Source: Nostoc sp. ATCC 43529 (lineage in GTDB: Bacteria; Cyanobacteriota; Cyanobacteriia; Cyanobacteriales; Nostocaceae). From it: a stretch of 64,000 nucleotides of DNA. The notes under the pieces are model-generated. The model saw only the letters and a program-made list of their open reading frames with translations, ran no database searches and was not told the DNA's origin. The position numbers and the translations under genes are program-made. The stretch spans positions 186,001-250,000 of the forward strand of contig LWTK01000094.1 of the NCBI GenBank assembly GCA_003326205.1, read 5' to 3'. Below, in pieces: positions 1-9,261 of this stretch (its first letter is position 1; each line of letters begins with the position of its first letter).

Positions 1-951
1 GTATATTGTGGCGCCGAGAATGCCTTGGGGAGCGATCGCTTCTAGCTGGGGTACAATTACCTCCAAGCACACTGCTTTATCTGGGATTGGGGCGGTTCCT
101 AAGTGGTCAAAAGCTGGCGTACAAAAAATATGTAGCGTTGATTCTTTGAGAGAAGCTTGGACAGCAACCTTTAACCCTGACAATACCTCAGTTAGTAATC
201 TGGCGATCGCTTGCACATCTCCCCAACGCGCCCACTCCTTGAGCATCACCTCTGGAGGCGTTAAATCCACCCGCAGCAGCCAATCAGGTGCAGTTTCACC
301 AGTCACTTGAGAAACTATTACCGCATCTGGATAGCCACAAAGCCTGAGATAACGTAACTTTTGGGCTATTGGTTCCGCTAGCAACGATGCATCGGGACTA
401 TAGCTAGAGTGGCAAAATATCCACAGGCGATTTTCTTCAACCTGAGAATTCTTGGGCTTATATAGCTTAATTTTTGCGTTTACTGACACACCCAACGTAC
501 TCAAAGTTTCGCTCAGGTAGCGAGCAATGGCATCTGGGTTACCTTGGCGTGCCAAACTTTCATTAGAGACAATCAGCGCCCCACCTGGCTGTTTTGAATT
601 TTCCGAGTCCGCTAGTAAAGCTTGCTCCACCTGCTCTACATGCTTGTCAATTTGATTCAAATAAACTCGATGACACCATTTAGGGCGCGATTCCCCTTTT
701 CTTCGACCATAGACAAATACTTGGTATATTGAGGGTTGTTCGTTGCTTGTGAGGCTATCCAAATCTGTTTGCTGTAGTGCTTGCAGCAAATCAGACAGGG
801 TACGCCAACGCTGCGGACATTCTGTCCCCTCACAAAGAATATGAAGGTCATTTCCCCGTAATCGGATTTTTACCCCGAAAGTGTTAATTCCTGTTGCTTG
901 ACTGATCCATTGCACTAACGATTGCTGGCGATCTGGTAATACTGTTTTCAT
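1..951 (-). CDS. DUF1574-like cyanobacterial protein, N-terminal part (runs off window)
   Basis: An open frame starts at ATG 951 and stays open to base 1, giving 317 residues with no stop, so the C-terminus lies outside the window. The protein has no signal peptide at its start (MKTVLPDRQQSLVQWISQ). It contains about three copies of a roughly 100-residue unit. Each unit carries a pattern like LHILCEG, LWIFCHS or LHIFCTP, and the full unit ends in a stretch like VIVPQLEAIAPQGI. This layout recalls the cyanobacterial DUF1574 family, whose function is unknown. The family name is from memory and less certain than the reading frame. The same unit seems to occur once in the protein at 19935-20891. 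The next gene rightward lies on the other strand beyond a repeat-rich gap. Confidence 0.72.
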   Translation of the reverse strand, partial: MKTVLPDRQQSLVQWISQATGINTFGVKIRLRGNDLHILCEGTECPQRWRTLSDLLQALQQTDLDSLTSNEQPSIYQVFVYGRRKGESRPKWCHRVYLNQIDKHVEQVEQALLADSENSKQPGGALIVSNESLARQGNPDAIARYLSETLSTLGVSVNAKIKLYKPKNSQVEENRLWIFCHSSYSPDASLLAEPIAQKLRYLRLCGYPDAVIVSQVTGETAPDWLLRVDLTPPEVMLKEWARWGDVQAIARLLTEVLSGLKVAVQASLKESTLHIFCTPAFDHLGTAPIPDKAVCLEVIVPQLEAIAPQGILGATIY

Positions 952-1147
952 GGGAAATTAACTTTAACAGTCAGCGATTGTTGGGGATAGTGCCTGCACT
1001 TGTAAACTAGAACCATAGGTCTATCACAGTTTGACGTTTTTTTTTAACAATTTTGTTACCTTTGTAGCTTGCAAAATCGGCAAAGATAGTCTTGTACGGT
1101 TGCAAGTCTGGCTAATGTTGAGTTTTGCGTTTATTTTACTCGCAAGG

Positions 1148-1392
1148 AGTCAGAAGTCAGAAGTTAGGAGTCAGGAGTCAGAAGTCAGAATTCAGAACTC
1201 AGAAGTCACGAGTTATAAGTCAGAATAATTTTATGTGACTAGCTGATAAATTGTCTTTTAGAGTCTGAACGCCTCCGATTGAGCTAACGCTCCTTGTAGG
1301 CTAAACCAATAACAAATCTTATCCAATTTAAACTCCTTCTCCTGATATGTGAAGTCCTTCTGAATTCTGACTCCTGAATTCTGACTCCTTTT
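1148..1392. repeat. Heptameric repeat arrays in a 470-bp gap
   Basis: The gap between the DUF1574-like gene and the gene at 1424 holds degenerate heptamers of the type AGTCAGA at about 1148-1226. The complementary type, TCTGACT or TCTGAATTCTGACTCC, occurs at about 1363-1392. The two arrays are inverted relative to each other and could pair across the gap. This matches the short tandemly repeated sequences typical of heterocystous cyanobacteria. No gene is convincing between them. Confidence 0.7.
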
Positions 1393-1423
1393 GACTGATT
1401 TTTCCACAACCAAAGAATTAGCA

Positions 1424-1660
1424 ATGACAGCAGCAAACCAAAAACCCTCAGATAACCCCCCATCCAATCTGGATTTCTTTAGCATTCCCCAATCGTTCCT
1501 CCTGCAAATAGGTACAGCGTCTATGGTACTGCTGCTGGTTACACAAAAAGCTACAGTAAAGGCATTAGAAGCTATGGGGGAAGCTAGTGAAGAATTATTT
1601 CGAGGCGATCGCTTACCCATTCTCGACTTCCCAGACGATAACGAAACTGAACGAACTTAG
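1424..1660 (+). CDS. Small conserved-looking cyanobacterial protein upstream of ppc
   Basis: This 78-residue protein has an ATG at 1424; an in-frame TTG at 1391 lies inside a heptamer repeat and is a less likely start. The middle is moderately hydrophobic (SFLLQIGTASMVLLLVTQKA) and could be a single amphipathic or membrane helix. An acidic tail follows (LPILDFPDDNETERT). The HIP1 site in its 3' part and the codon use match its neighbours. It lies about 100 bp before ppc on the same strand. I do not recognise a characterised family, and its function is unknown. Confidence 0.6.
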   Translation: MTAANQKPSDNPPSNLDFFSIPQSFLLQIGTASMVLLLVTQKATVKALEAMGEASEELFRGDRLPILDFPDDNETERT

Positions 1661-1762
1661 AAAATATACATCGAACAATTATCTGCTCAGGAAGAACATC
1701 GTGAGCGCCGAGTGCAAAACCTACAAGTGTAAACAGTAATTGGCTTTACAATCATCAAGAAT

Positions 1763-4700
1763 ATGAGTTCCCTTTTATACTCTTCATCGCAAACTGCGGA
1801 TATATACCCGGTGTCGGAATTATTTTTGCGTCATCGGCTACAGGTAGTGGAAGAATTGTGGGAGTCAGTTCTGAGGCAAGAATGCGGCCAAAACATGGTA
1901 GATCTGTTGCGGCAATTGCGGGATTTGTGTTCGCCAGAAGGACAAACAACAAATGACCAAGCCTCTTCAGCTGTCAAGTTGATCGAACAACTCAACATCA
2001 ATGAAGCAATCCGCGCGGCTCGTGCTTTTGCTCTGTATTTTCAGTTGATTAACATCATAGAGCAGGAATACGAGCAACGGCAGCAATTGAGCCGCTATGA
2101 GGCCGAAACAGAAGCAACAGAGCCAGAAACGCCGCCAAATGCTAATTATTCATCCAATCAAGGAGAAGACGACGCGCCTGTTACTGGTGGATTAGCAGCA
2201 GAGTTGCTGGCAAAGAGTTATGTCCAAAAAGCCCAAACCAAACTAAAAGGTACTTTTGCGGCTTTATTTCCCCATTTATTTAAACTGAATGTTCCACCCC
2301 AGCAAATTCAACGTCTGATTTCCCAGTTGGATGTACGCTTAGTCTTCACAGCGCACCCAACAGAAATTGTGCGTCATACCATCCGCGATAAGCAGCGACA
2401 AGTGGTACAACTTCTGCAAAAACTCGACGCTTTGGAAAATAGCCCGATTAGCACAGGAGTGGGACATCCTTGGGAAGCGGCGGATATCCGCGAACAATTA
2501 CTCGAAGAAATTCGTTTGTGGTGGCGCACAGACGAACTCCACCAGTTCAAACCCACGGTGCTGGATGAAGTCGATTATGCTCTACATTACTTTCAAGAAG
2601 TGTTATTTGATGGCATTCCCCAACTTTATAAACGCTTCAAATACACTCTATATGACACCTTTCCTTGGCTAGAGCCGCCGAGTAAGAATTTCTGCTCCTT
2701 TGGTTCTTGGGTAGGTTCAGATAGAGATGGGAACCCATCAGTCACACCAGAAATTACCTGGCAGACAGCTTGCTATCAGCGCAAAATGGTGCTGGAAAGA
2801 TATATCCAGTCAGTGAAACAACTGATTGAATTATTGAGTGTATCGATGCACTGGAGCGATGTCTTACCAGACTTGCTGGAATCTTTAGAATTGGATCAAT
2901 CGCAGTTGAGCGAGGTATATGACGCCCTAGCGTTGCGTTATCGACAAGAACCTTATCGGCTCAAACTAGCTTATGTCCTCAAACGATTAGAAAATACCCG
3001 CGATCGCAATTTAGCCTTATACAATCGAGAAACGCCCAAAAATCAAGATAGCCCCTTATACCGTTCTGGAGCCGAGTTTTTAGCAGAATTGCGGTTAATT
3101 GAGCGCAACTTGACAGAAACAGGTTTAAGTTGTAGAGCGCTAGAAGATCTGATCTGTCAGGTAGAAATTTTTGGCTTTAACTTGACACAGCTAGATATCC
3201 GTCAAGAATCATCACGCCACTCTGATGCCCTGAATGAAATTTTAGAATACCTGCAAGTACTACCCCAACCTTACGACGAACTCTCAGAGACAGAAAGAGT
3301 TGCTTGGCTAACCTCGGAACTACAAACTCGCCGTCCATTAATTCCAGCAGAATTGCCATTTTCCGAAAAAACCAACGATGTGATTGAAACCTTTCGCGTC
3401 GTGCGATCGCTGCAACAAGAATTTGGCGTTAACATCTGTCAAACTTACATTATCAGCATGTGTCGCCAAGTCAGCGATGTGTTGGAAGTATTGCTTTTAG
3501 CCAAAGAAGCCAGACTTTTTGACCCCGCCATTGCTGTAGGCACCATTCAAGTTGTTCCTCTATTTGAAACAGTAGAAGACTTGCAACGCTCCAGAAGCGT
3601 CATGCGAGAATTATTTGAACTTCCTTTGTATAGGGCTTTGTTAGCTGGTGGCTATGCAGCAGGGCAAGAAGAGGACACGGGGACGCGGGGACATGGGGAC
3701 GCGGGGAAAGAATTCACCGCGTCACTGCGTCACCCAGTCTCCGCGTCTTCTTCCCCCACTCCTAACCTACAAGAAGTGATGCTGGGGTATTCTGACAGCA
3801 ACAAAGACTCTGGTTTTTTAAGTAGCAATTGGGAAATTCATAAAGCGCAAAAATCGCTGCAAAAAATAGCAGAAGGATATGGCGTAAATTTGCGGATTTT
3901 CCACGGACGCGGCGGTTCTGTGGGAAGAGGAGGCGGCCCGGCTTACGAAGCGATTCTGGCTCAACCGGGTCACAGCATCAACGGGCGGATTAAGATTACC
4001 GAACAAGGGGAAGTTTTGGCTTCTAAATATTCCTTGTTGGACTTAGCTTTGTACCACATGGAAACCATCACCACCGCTGTGATTCAAGCTAGTTTGCTGC
4101 GGACAGGGTTTGATGATATCGAACCTTGGAATGACATTATGGAAGAACTAGCAGCGCGATCGCGTCAACATTATCGTGCCCTAATTTACGAGCAACCTGA
4201 TTTTATCGACTTTTTCCACCAAGTAACTCCAATCGAAGAAATTAGCCAACTGCAAATTAGTTCTCGTCCAGCACGGCGTCCCTCTGGCAAAAAAGACTTA
4301 AGCAGTTTACGAGCTATTCCTTGGGTATTCAGCTGGACACAAACTCGCTTTTTACTACCTTCTTGGTATGGTGTTGGCACAGCTTTGCAAGAATTCTTGA
4401 ACGAAGAACCAGAAGAACACTTAAAATTGCTGCGCTATTTTTACATTAAGTGGCCTTTCTTCAAAATGGTGATTTCCAAAGCAGAAATGACCCTAGCAAA
4501 AGTAGATATGCAAATGGCGCAGCACTACGTTCAAGAATTATCAAAGCCTGAAGATCGAGAGCGCTTTATTAAGGTTTTTGAGCAAATTGCTAGTGAGTTT
4601 AATCTCACAAGAGATTTGGTATTAAAAATCACCAATCACAATCGACTCTTGGATGGCGATCCCATATTGCAAAGGTCTGTACAGTTACGCAATGGCACAA

Positions 4701-4870
4701 TTGTCCCCTTGGGATTTATCCAAGTTTCCTTGCTCAAGCGTTTACGCCAGTCCATGAATACTACTGCTACTTCTGGAGTAATTCACTCGCGTTATAGCAA
4801 AGGTGAATTACTGCGAGGAGCATTGTTAACTATTAATGGTATTGCTGCTGGTATGAGAAATACAGGTTAA
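1763..4870 (+). CDS. ppc: Phosphoenolpyruvate carboxylase
   Basis: This 1035-residue enzyme carboxylates PEP to oxaloacetate, the anaplerotic reaction that feeds C4 acids and nitrogen assimilation in cyanobacteria. The sequence shows VFTAHPTE with the catalytic His near residue 199, SDRDGNPSVT, the glycine-rich loop GRGGSVGRGGGP near residue 715, and the C-terminal RNTG. The length fits the cyanobacterial type. An odd feature is that residues of about 634-669 are encoded by a GC-rich repeat (see 3664-3770), placed between LLAGGYA and LQEVMLGYSDSNKDSG in a region I expect to be a variable surface loop. Both flanks stay in frame and carry intact motifs, so the enzyme is probably functional. No partner gene is obvious in the neighbourhood. 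Confidence 0.98.
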   Translation: MSSLLYSSSQTADIYPVSELFLRHRLQVVEELWESVLRQECGQNMVDLLRQLRDLCSPEGQTTNDQASSAVKLIEQLNINEAIRAARAFALYFQLINIIEQEYEQRQQLSRYEAETEATEPETPPNANYSSNQGEDDAPVTGGLAAELLAKSYVQKAQTKLKGTFAALFPHLFKLNVPPQQIQRLISQLDVRLVFTAHPTEIVRHTIRDKQRQVVQLLQKLDALENSPISTGVGHPWEAADIREQLLEEIRLWWRTDELHQFKPTVLDEVDYALHYFQEVLFDGIPQLYKRFKYTLYDTFPWLEPPSKNFCSFGSWVGSDRDGNPSVTPEITWQTACYQRKMVLERYIQSVKQLIELLSVSMHWSDVLPDLLESLELDQSQLSEVYDALALRYRQEPYRLKLAYVLKRLENTRDRNLALYNRETPKNQDSPLYRSGAEFLAELRLIERNLTETGLSCRALEDLICQVEIFGFNLTQLDIRQESSRHSDALNEILEYLQVLPQPYDELSETERVAWLTSELQTRRPLIPAELPFSEKTNDVIETFRVVRSLQQEFGVNICQTYIISMCRQVSDVLEVLLLAKEARLFDPAIAVGTIQVVPLFETVEDLQRSRSVMRELFELPLYRALLAGGYAAGQEEDTGTRGHGDAGKEFTASLRHPVSASSSPTPNLQEVMLGYSDSNKDSGFLSSNWEIHKAQKSLQKIAEGYGVNLRIFHGRGGSVGRGGGPAYEAILAQPGHSINGRIKITEQGEVLASKYSLLDLALYHMETITTAVIQASLLRTGFDDIEPWNDIMEELAARSRQHYRALIYEQPDFIDFFHQVTPIEEISQLQISSRPARRPSGKKDLSSLRAIPWVFSWTQTRFLLPSWYGVGTALQEFLNEEPEEHLKLLRYFYIKWPFFKMVISKAEMTLAKVDMQMAQHYVQELSKPEDRERFIKVFEQIASEFNLTRDLVLKITNHNRLLDGDPILQRSVQLRNGTIVPLGFIQVSLLKRLRQSMNTTATSGVIHSRYSKGELLRGALLTINGIAAGMRNTG
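3664..3770 (+). repeat. In-frame intergenic-type repeat inside ppc
   Basis: The segment has tandem GGGGACGCGGGGACAT-like units followed by a partly complementary CCGCGTCACTGCGTC / TCCGCGTC stretch. A closely similar ACACGGGGACGCGGGGA string occurs between genes at about 58852-58871. It adds about 35 residues rich in Gly, Thr, Ser and Pro and causes no frameshift. Confidence 0.75.
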
Positions 4871-5030
4871 TCGAAAGTTTAAATTAGGATGATGAAAAAG
4901 CACAAAAGTGAAGTTTAAAAACTTGTCGGCGAATATTAAAGATTCGTCGGCGAGTATCTATCATTATTAATTAGTAATAGGCTAAAGTCTCTGATATCAG
5001 ACTTAGTTACTCTTAAATGAAGGAGTACAA

Positions 5031-5045
5031 ATGAGCTTGTTCTAA
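5031..5045 (+). other. Possible 4-codon leader ORF before the Uma2 gene
   Basis: The sequence AAGGAGTACAAATG places a strong Shine-Dalgarno at the right distance from an ATG that reads MSLF and then stops. It could be a leader peptide or the relic of a displaced start. There is no direct support for translation. Confidence 0.25.
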
Positions 5046-5068
5046 TAACTGTTAGCCAGCCAGGTATT

Positions 5069-5731
5069 ATGTATAACTATAATCCGTTGGAATGCCTACC
5101 TTCATCGGCAGAATTGCCGGATTCTGATGACACCCCTGTGGATAACGAACTGCAAATATTAATTCCCAATTTATTATTAGCCATCTTAGCTTCGATTTGG
5201 CAAAACCGGGATGACTGGTTTTTTGGTATCAATATGGGTATTTACTATACACCATTAAAACCTGCCATAGTCCCCGATGGATTTTTGAGTTTGGGTGTAG
5301 AACGTTTTGTTGGTGAAAATGGACGTTCCAGCTATGTTTTTTGGGAAGAAGATGGAATTTCACCAATTTTAGCTTTAGAAGTAATTTCTCAAACTTACAA
5401 CGGTGAATACGAACAGAAAAAAATCGATTATGCCGAGTTAGGCATTTTGTATTATGTCATTTATGCACCAACGCGGCTACGTAGGAAACGTCAACGTTTG
5501 GAAGTTTATCGCTTAGTTGAAGGGAAATATATTTTACAGTCAGGGGATAAAGTCTGGATGCCGGAAATTGGTTTAGGTCTTGGACGGGAAGAGGGTACTT
5601 ATCAAGGAAGAAGACGAGAATGGCTGTTTTGGTATGACGAAAATGGCAATAGATACCAAACTCCGGAGGAACAGCTAGAAAATTTATTAGCGAGATTACA
5701 ACAGCAAGGAATTGACCCAAATAAACTTTAA
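5069..5731 (+). CDS. Uma2-family (DUF820) putative endonuclease
   Basis: This 220-residue protein has the PD-(D/E)XK-like core of the Uma2/DUF820 family, which is greatly expanded in cyanobacteria. The visible core is PDGFLSLG, then ILALEVISQTYNGEYEQKKIDYAELGI, then YYVIY. The acidic residues in PDG and LEV and the following Lys of KKIDYAELG would form the nuclease site. The C-terminus (TPEEQLENLLARLQQQGIDP) is the coiled tail common in this family. The family's biological role is unsettled. A second, diverged member lies at 36594-37262. The start is ATG 5069; a 4-codon mini-ORF with a good Shine-Dalgarno site sits just upstream at 5031. Confidence 0.85.
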   Translation: MYNYNPLECLPSSAELPDSDDTPVDNELQILIPNLLLAILASIWQNRDDWFFGINMGIYYTPLKPAIVPDGFLSLGVERFVGENGRSSYVFWEEDGISPILALEVISQTYNGEYEQKKIDYAELGILYYVIYAPTRLRRKRQRLEVYRLVEGKYILQSGDKVWMPEIGLGLGREEGTYQGRRREWLFWYDENGNRYQTPEEQLENLLARLQQQGIDPNKL

Positions 5732-5794
5732 TTTTGTTGAGAATTTGCAGTTATAGCAATCCTAAATGAGTCGTGAAAAAGATGGATAAGGAAA

Positions 5795-5860
5795 CGTAGA
5801 CGCGGAGCGGCTTGCCGCAGGCTACCGTTAAGAACGCTAAGGACGCAAAGGTAAGAAACA
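5795..5860. repeat. Dispersed GC-rich repeat in the gap 5732-5987
   Basis: A segment with GCGGAGCGGCTTGCCGCAGG followed by AACGCTAAGGACGCAAAGG lies in otherwise AT-rich DNA. It looks like the dispersed, partly palindromic repeats of Nostoc-type genomes. No gene is seen in this gap. Confidence 0.5.
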
Positions 5861-5987
5861 AGAAAGAGATATATAATCTTAATAAATGATTTAGGACTGC
5901 TATAGTAGTTAAAAATAATAAGAAGCTAATTAAAAATTTTAACTTTATTGATAATTGGCAAAAGCTGATGCCTAATACCTTATCCAA

Positions 5988-6242
5988 ATGACTAAAAATA
6001 AAATTTTAATTTGCACATTTTTAGCATTATCGTCAGGTTTTTTTGGTGCTTATAGTAGCGCACAAATTACCACCATGCTGCATAACCAGAAGTGTCAAAA
6101 CCAATATTGGGGTTTAAAAGTAATATGCAACACTGGGGCGACGCTAGGAGGAATGTGGCAAGGTAGTACAACAGGATTATGGACAGGTACAATTTTAGGT
6201 GCGTTTGTTGGTGGTTTGGTGACGCGGGAAACTCGCAATTAA
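5988..6242 (+). CDS. Small glycine-rich membrane or secreted protein
   Basis: This 84-residue protein starts at ATG 5988. A hydrophobic N-terminal segment (ILICTFLALSSGFFGAYSSA) could be a signal peptide or first membrane helix. A second hydrophobic, glycine-rich segment lies near the C-terminus (GLWTGTILGAFVGGLVT). Two cysteines (QKCQNQ and VICNTG) lie between them and could form a disulfide outside the cytoplasm. No family is recognised. It is a separate unit, 81 bp before the next gene on the same strand. Confidence 0.6.
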   Translation: MTKNKILICTFLALSSGFFGAYSSAQITTMLHNQKCQNQYWGLKVICNTGATLGGMWQGSTTGLWTGTILGAFVGGLVTRETRN

Positions 6243-6323
6243 ATAATGGATAAATGTCTCGTCAGCAGCATTGGTGTCAGCAATACTGGTAAAATTTACC
6301 CGTAGCGAACAAGAGCGAACACC

Positions 6324-6629
6324 ATGACTACTGAAACTAACCCAGGTAATCAAACCAATACAGGTGCCGATGCTGTTGATGAAGCGATCGCACGCGGAAT
6401 CGATTTTGATGGTTCTCCAATTCCGCCTGCCAAATTAGAACTTTATCGCAAAGTCATGGGGCTAGAGGGCAATAGACAGCGCAGTGGCGTATCTAATACC
6501 ATGCGATCGCGCATTGTCCGCATCGGCGCCAAACACATTCCCCAAGCCGAACTCGACCAGTTGCTTACAGACGCTGATTTCGCACCTTTGAAAGAAAAAG
6601 AAATTGCCTTTTATTACGGCGGTAAGTAA
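6324..6629 (+). CDS. Small conserved cyanobacterial protein (DUF4090-like)
   Basis: This 101-residue soluble protein begins MTTETNPGN. Its core, ADAVDEAIARGIDFDGSPIP followed by SGVSNTMRSRIVRIGAKHIP, resembles a short family found across cyanobacteria that I recall as DUF4090. No catalytic motif or membrane segment is visible and the function is unknown. The start is ATG 6324. The family assignment is from memory and should be treated as tentative; the coding status is well supported by length and composition. Confidence 0.7.
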   Translation: MTTETNPGNQTNTGADAVDEAIARGIDFDGSPIPPAKLELYRKVMGLEGNRQRSGVSNTMRSRIVRIGAKHIPQAELDQLLTDADFAPLKEKEIAFYYGGK

Positions 6630-6687
6630 TTTTGAGCGTAGGCCTAGCCTACGCATCATTTGAGATATATTTACATGCCAATTCTTC

Positions 6688-7110
6688 ATGCGTCGAGATT
6701 CAATTTTTTATAAATTATTCCAACAATCTCCTACTTTATTATTTGAATTATATTTATTAGCCAGAACTCGTCAAGAAACCTCTTCACCAGTAAGTCGTGC
6801 GATAATTGAAATCATCACAACCATCATGACGTATCGGTTTGAGCAACTGAGTCGAAGGGAGGTGGAGTCGATGTTAGACATCACACTGAAAGAAACAAGA
6901 GTTTATCGAGAAATTAAAGAAGAAGGACGAGAAGCGACGGCTAACATTATTATTCGACTGTTGACAAAGCGGTTGGGGGAAATTCCCCAAGAGGTGCGTT
7001 CTTTGGTTGCAGGTTTGCCATTACCAATGTTGGAAGCATTGGGCGAAGCATTGCTGGATTTTACGAGTGTGGCTGATTTACAAGCTTGGTTGCAGGCGCG
7101 AATTAATTAA
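6688..7110 (+). CDS. Rpn/DUF2887-type nuclease with its nuclease core deleted
   Basis: The first ~25 residues (MRRDSIFYKLFQQSPTLLFE) match the start of the cyanobacterial Rpn / DUF2887 putative transposase-nucleases. The rest, from about residue 35 (SRAIIEIITTIMTYRFEQLS), matches their C-terminal helical region. Full family members are about twice as long. The PD-(D/E)XK segment that should lie between is missing, with the reading frame preserved (LYLLARTRQETSS bridges the join). This looks like an in-frame internal deletion leaving a catalytically dead remnant of 140 residues. It may be a decaying gene or a retained interaction domain. Confidence 0.65.
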   Translation: MRRDSIFYKLFQQSPTLLFELYLLARTRQETSSPVSRAIIEIITTIMTYRFEQLSRREVESMLDITLKETRVYREIKEEGREATANIIIRLLTKRLGEIPQEVRSLVAGLPLPMLEALGEALLDFTSVADLQAWLQARIN

Positions 7111-7214
7111 ATGTAGAAAATCCGTAGAGAGCTACGCTTTTTGTCGCCAGACATCCCACTTTTAGTGTCTAACTATCGTTTGCGATCGCTTGTAATATTT
7201 TACCGAGAGCGATC

Positions 7215-8642
7215 TTACAAAGTTTTTACACTCAACACATGGGGTGGCGTTGAATCAGGCGGATAAATTACATCTACGTTTACTATCCGTTTAGTAGAGG
7301 GTGGGAGTGTAAGTTGCACTAATGGTTCTAATACCTGCCCAGTTCTGTGCCATAAATGCACGTAGCGGATTTTTTGTTGACCTTGGTCATCGAAATAACG
7401 TACCCGCACTGTACCACGGAAGAAAGGAAAATCTAGGGATGGTTTGCGGAAACGTAGACCTCCTTGGGATAATTTATCTTCCTTTAAAGGTGTTTCTAAA
7501 GTAACAACGATGGTCTGATTTTGGGCGGTGTTATTGCTTAACGGTAAAGTAAGCTTGTATTCCACTGCGTAATTACCGTGTGCTTCGTATGCTGTATCTG
7601 GATAGCGTACCAGCATCTTGGCTGTTTGGATTTGTTCGGTGCCCAATCGACCACCCCGCAGTGTAACTATAGGATAAGAAATAGCTTTACCACGCTGGGG
7701 AATAGTTAGCTGTGTGGCTTGGGGATTATCCACAAGTTTTGCTTGCCATTGGGAACCTTGGGAAACACCAGCTACACGCCCATAAATCAGTGCGCCACTA
7801 GTAGCATCTGGAGGAGTCGGTTTTTTATCTCGCGGCCCAGCAAAGTTACCTGTATCTAGTAAAGCTTGCCATTCCTTGAGAGTGGGTTGACGATCGCTAC
7901 CATCAGAATTTTTCTTGGCAAACATAGCTAAACTTGCTGCATAAACTGAATCGCTACTACGCAGTCGCATAAAACTAGACCGACCGTTGACTGGTTTTTC
8001 TAGATTTCTTACAGGAATGGGATGATTTAGCAACATCCGGCTTTGCCCTGGAGGAATTACCAGTTGGGCAGGAAAATCTGCTTGGCGAACGCCCCGGAGT
8101 ACATCAGCAACAGCGCGGGCACCTGGGCCTGAATAAGCCTTACCATCGTTATTTTCAATGTAAGGAGGTAAGGTCACAAAGGGCGCATCCTGCATTAAAT
8201 AACTCGCGGCTTGCAATACATCTAGTGTTACAGGCTTTTTACCAGGGTTATGCACAATTACACCCAGGTATAACGTTTGTAAATCCTTGGGAGTGTGGGT
8301 GTAGTGGTGGGCGAATAAGTCAAAACGTCCTTTGAAAGGGAAATTGAGGTGGGCGGCTGGAACTTTTCTGCCGTTTGAAGGAAAGGTAGAAAGTAAAATA
8401 CCCTCAGTTTTAATCCATTCTGGGCTATTGCTGTTAAAGACGGGTATTGTATCTAATTTGCCTGGTAAAGCCCGAACTTCCCCAGCTTGTACGATTTCTT
8501 GGTAAGTTGGCTTTGGCGAACTTTGAGCGATCGCGGAATTATGATTACGATTTGTGCATCCAAGGGTTTGAGTTATAGCTAATCCTAATAGGACTATGTA
8601 TACAGGTGACGGTAGTTTAACTAGCATAAATTTTATTTGCAA
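7215..8642 (-). CDS. DUF3370 family secreted protein
   Basis: This 475-residue protein has an N-terminal hydrophobic segment (VYIVLLGLAITQTLGC) that acts as a signal peptide. The Cys could be a lipidation site, but the lipobox is not canonical. The body contains the typical DUF3370 signatures: VRALPGKLDTIPVFNSNSPE, LYLGVIVHNPGKKPVTLDVL and VIPPGQSRMLLNHPIPV. The family is largely cyanobacterial and of unknown function; it is predicted to act in the periplasm or at the outer surface. It stands alone, convergent with the preceding Rpn-like gene. Confidence 0.85.
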   Translation of the reverse strand: MQIKFMLVKLPSPVYIVLLGLAITQTLGCTNRNHNSAIAQSSPKPTYQEIVQAGEVRALPGKLDTIPVFNSNSPEWIKTEGILLSTFPSNGRKVPAAHLNFPFKGRFDLFAHHYTHTPKDLQTLYLGVIVHNPGKKPVTLDVLQAASYLMQDAPFVTLPPYIENNDGKAYSGPGARAVADVLRGVRQADFPAQLVIPPGQSRMLLNHPIPVRNLEKPVNGRSSFMRLRSSDSVYAASLAMFAKKNSDGSDRQPTLKEWQALLDTGNFAGPRDKKPTPPDATSGALIYGRVAGVSQGSQWQAKLVDNPQATQLTIPQRGKAISYPIVTLRGGRLGTEQIQTAKMLVRYPDTAYEAHGNYAVEYKLTLPLSNNTAQNQTIVVTLETPLKEDKLSQGGLRFRKPSLDFPFFRGTVRVRYFDDQGQQKIRYVHLWHRTGQVLEPLVQLTLPPSTKRIVNVDVIYPPDSTPPHVLSVKTL

Positions 8643-8821
8643 ATCAGCCCTGGTATTAAAGATAATCAGTTATTACTACAAGTTCCTTTAAGCGTATTTC
8701 TGAAGGGCGGTCAAAGTGATTGAATATAAAAATAATAAATATGATTAGCGTGAAGCGATCGCATTATATCTTTCAACAATGCATAATTAAATTAATCTCT
8801 GACAACTTGGGCTAACTAAGT

Positions 8822-9253
8822 CTATAAATATTCAAAAAAAACCTCTGGCACTAATCTTAATTGTCCAGATTTAAAGCGATAAATTTCTATCCATAATGCC
8901 CGATGTTTATGTTTACCTGACTCAGAGAAAACTAAACTTTCTAAGCTATAAAACTTAGGATCGGCAAAATCACATTGATAAAGTTGAATAATTTCATGTC
9001 CTTGTCTACCGTTGAAGATAAACAAATTTTCTATACAGCCTAGATAGTGAATATTAGTTAATTCTGCTTGAATTTCTTCTTGAAACTCCCGTTGTAGAGC
9101 ATCACGGGTAGTTTCACCAAAATCAACTCCACCACCCAAAGCCCGATAAAATGTTTCTTGCTTTGCAGGGTCGTAGCCTTCAGAAACGAAAATCCGTTCG
9201 CCATCTCGAATTAGTCCTAAAGCTAATACTCGAATTTGGCCAGCTTTATTCAT
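8822..9253 (-). CDS. Nudix hydrolase
   Basis: This 143-residue single-domain protein has a Nudix box at about residues 40-63 (GGGVDFGETTRDALQREFQE followed by E). It keeps the GX5EX7REUXEE core, with Ile where the later Gly usually is. The family hydrolyses nucleoside diphosphates linked to another group; the substrate cannot be told from the sequence. It lies 8 bp after the DUF3531 gene on the same strand, so the two are probably co-transcribed. Confidence 0.9.
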   Translation of the reverse strand: MNKAGQIRVLALGLIRDGERIFVSEGYDPAKQETFYRALGGGVDFGETTRDALQREFQEEIQAELTNIHYLGCIENLFIFNGRQGHEIIQLYQCDFADPKFYSLESLVFSESGKHKHRALWIEIYRFKSGQLRLVPEVFFEYL

Positions 9254-9261
9254 TGTTGTAA

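Noticed and set aside
1031..1228. 65-codon plus-strand frame rich in SEVRSQ
   Set aside because: It is heptamer repeat DNA translated; there is no start signal.
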